From contig NZ_CP011456.1 of the NCBI RefSeq assembly GCF_001277295.1, positions 2,604,001-2,668,000 on the forward strand: DNA of 64,000 bases, given 5' to 3'. A model generated the notes under the pieces. It searched no databases and was not told the origin of the DNA. It saw only the letters and a program-made list of their open reading frames with translations. Positions 63,488-64,000 of this stretch are shown one piece after another. Numbering within the stretch: the stretch's first letter is position 1; every line of letters begins with the position of its first letter. This stretch comes from Anabaena sp. WA102 (GTDB lineage Bacteria > Cyanobacteriota > Cyanobacteriia > Cyanobacteriales > Nostocaceae). The position numbers and the translations under genes are program-made.

Positions 63488-64000
63488 GTGACCCAGGAAT
63501 TTCACCTTTCCGCAACGTCGGTGGGGCAAAATGACTATCTGGTGAGGACGGAACAAGTTGCGCCTGGGGTGCCAGTGGCAGAAGAACTGGTGCATTGGCC
63601 TGTGGCTGAGTGGTTGACTGCCGCAGGGGATTTAATGGATGATCCCTTGCAGTCGGTGTTGCAGGGGAATATGGTAGCCAGAAACTCTGTTAACTTGGTA
63701 GCCTTGGGACAAGATTTGTATAATGCGTTGTTTCAAGGAACGCTGCGGGATAGTTGGATTACCGCCCAAGGTATTGCCCAAAATCACCAACAGGTGCTGC
63801 GGCTAAGATTAGGACTGAAGGATACGCGGTTGGCGCGGTTGCCGTGGGAAATTATGCACGCTGGCGATCGCCCTTTAGCTACTGGGCCTTATATTACCTT
63901 TGCCCGTTACCAAAGTGGGATTGCCCCACCATCGCGGTTACCGACTCATAATCTGCCCATGTCGCCGGAAGCACGGGGGATAAGAGTGTTAATGGTCATT
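63488..64000 (+). CDS. CHAT-domain protein, N-terminal part (runs off the window)
   Basis: Frame open to the last base, at least 171 residues. The start is taken as the GTG at 63488 (TQEFHLSATSVGQNDYLVRT) because GGAG lies 10 bases before it; ATG 63428 would add 20 residues. The pattern YNALFQGTLRDSWITAQGIA, VLRLRLGLKDTRLARLPWEI, MHAGDRPLATGPYITFARYQ is typical of the start of cyanobacterial CHAT proteins, caspase-like proteases often fused to repeat or effector domains. The catalytic His-Cys part is outside the window, so activity and partners are unknown. An HIP1 octamer lies inside. Confidence 0.7.
   Translation, partial: MTQEFHLSATSVGQNDYLVRTEQVAPGVPVAEELVHWPVAEWLTAAGDLMDDPLQSVLQGNMVARNSVNLVALGQDLYNALFQGTLRDSWITAQGIAQNHQQVLRLRLGLKDTRLARLPWEIMHAGDRPLATGPYITFARYQSGIAPPSRLPTHNLPMSPEARGIRVLMVI

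Overview
The window is chromosomal DNA from a cyanobacterium, most likely a filamentous, heterocyst-forming Nostocales member (an Anabaena/Dolichospermum/Aphanizomenon-like genome). The evidence is low G+C, many GCGATCGC (HIP1) octamers, abundant tandem heptamer repeats, and cyanobacterial genes: chlN/chlL for dark chlorophyll synthesis, an nblB-like gene, rpaB, a GUN4 domain, DevBCA-type exporters, DUF29 genes and a CCB-type cytochrome b6 assembly factor. The genus is an inference.

Layout. 1-4.0 kb: purine genes purL (carrying the C-terminal end of an intein) and purF. 4.0-10.5 kb: an array of an 81-bp repeat broken up by four insertion sequences, three of whose insertion sites keep clear 9-bp target duplications. 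10.5-13.7 kb: a MidA-like methyltransferase, a hydroxyacid-type dehydrogenase and ssb. 13.8-15.5 kb: a two-gene ATPase plus TOPRIM-like unit that looks like a defence module. 15.6-19.5 kb: a TetR-devB-devC-devA export operon. 20.2-31.8 kb: a lipid-type biosynthetic cluster: fatty acyl-AMP ligase, ACP-reductase, three membrane desaturases plus the remnant of another, a SET protein, a GNAT protein and an MFS-ABC fusion exporter. It is bracketed by a 105-bp direct duplication of the TetR promoter region. 32-38 kb: an RluA-type pseudouridine synthase, a GUN4 membrane protein and small or broken genes. 38-41.2 kb: chlN, a DUF5331 gene and chlL, with chlL carrying a one-base frameshift. 42-44.2 kb: a sensor kinase split by a 388-bp insertion. 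45-51 kb: lepA, glcE, glcF, a DUF29 gene and an O-methyltransferase. 51-55 kb: large direct and inverted repeat arrays around a kinase-FGE gene whose 3' end looks like a diversity-generating retroelement target. 55-64 kb: a phosphoribulokinase-like gene, radC, radA, rpaB, a CCB-type factor, DUF456, an nblB-like gene, a CBS protein and the start of a CHAT-domain gene.

How the genes may work together. In the 20-31 kb cluster the ligase would activate a fatty acid and load it onto the ACP of the second protein. The carrier domain on the ligase itself has lost its serine. The desaturases would modify the chain, the reductase would release it as an aldehyde or alcohol, and the fusion protein and/or the neighbouring DevBCA system would export it. 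The two exporters have closely related ATPases. This pathway is inferred; the product is unknown.

The strongest candidates for something undescribed are this lipid cluster with its MFS-ABC fusion, and the kinase-FGE protein whose C-terminus contains eleven consecutive NNC codons. No tRNA, rRNA or CRISPR array was recognised.
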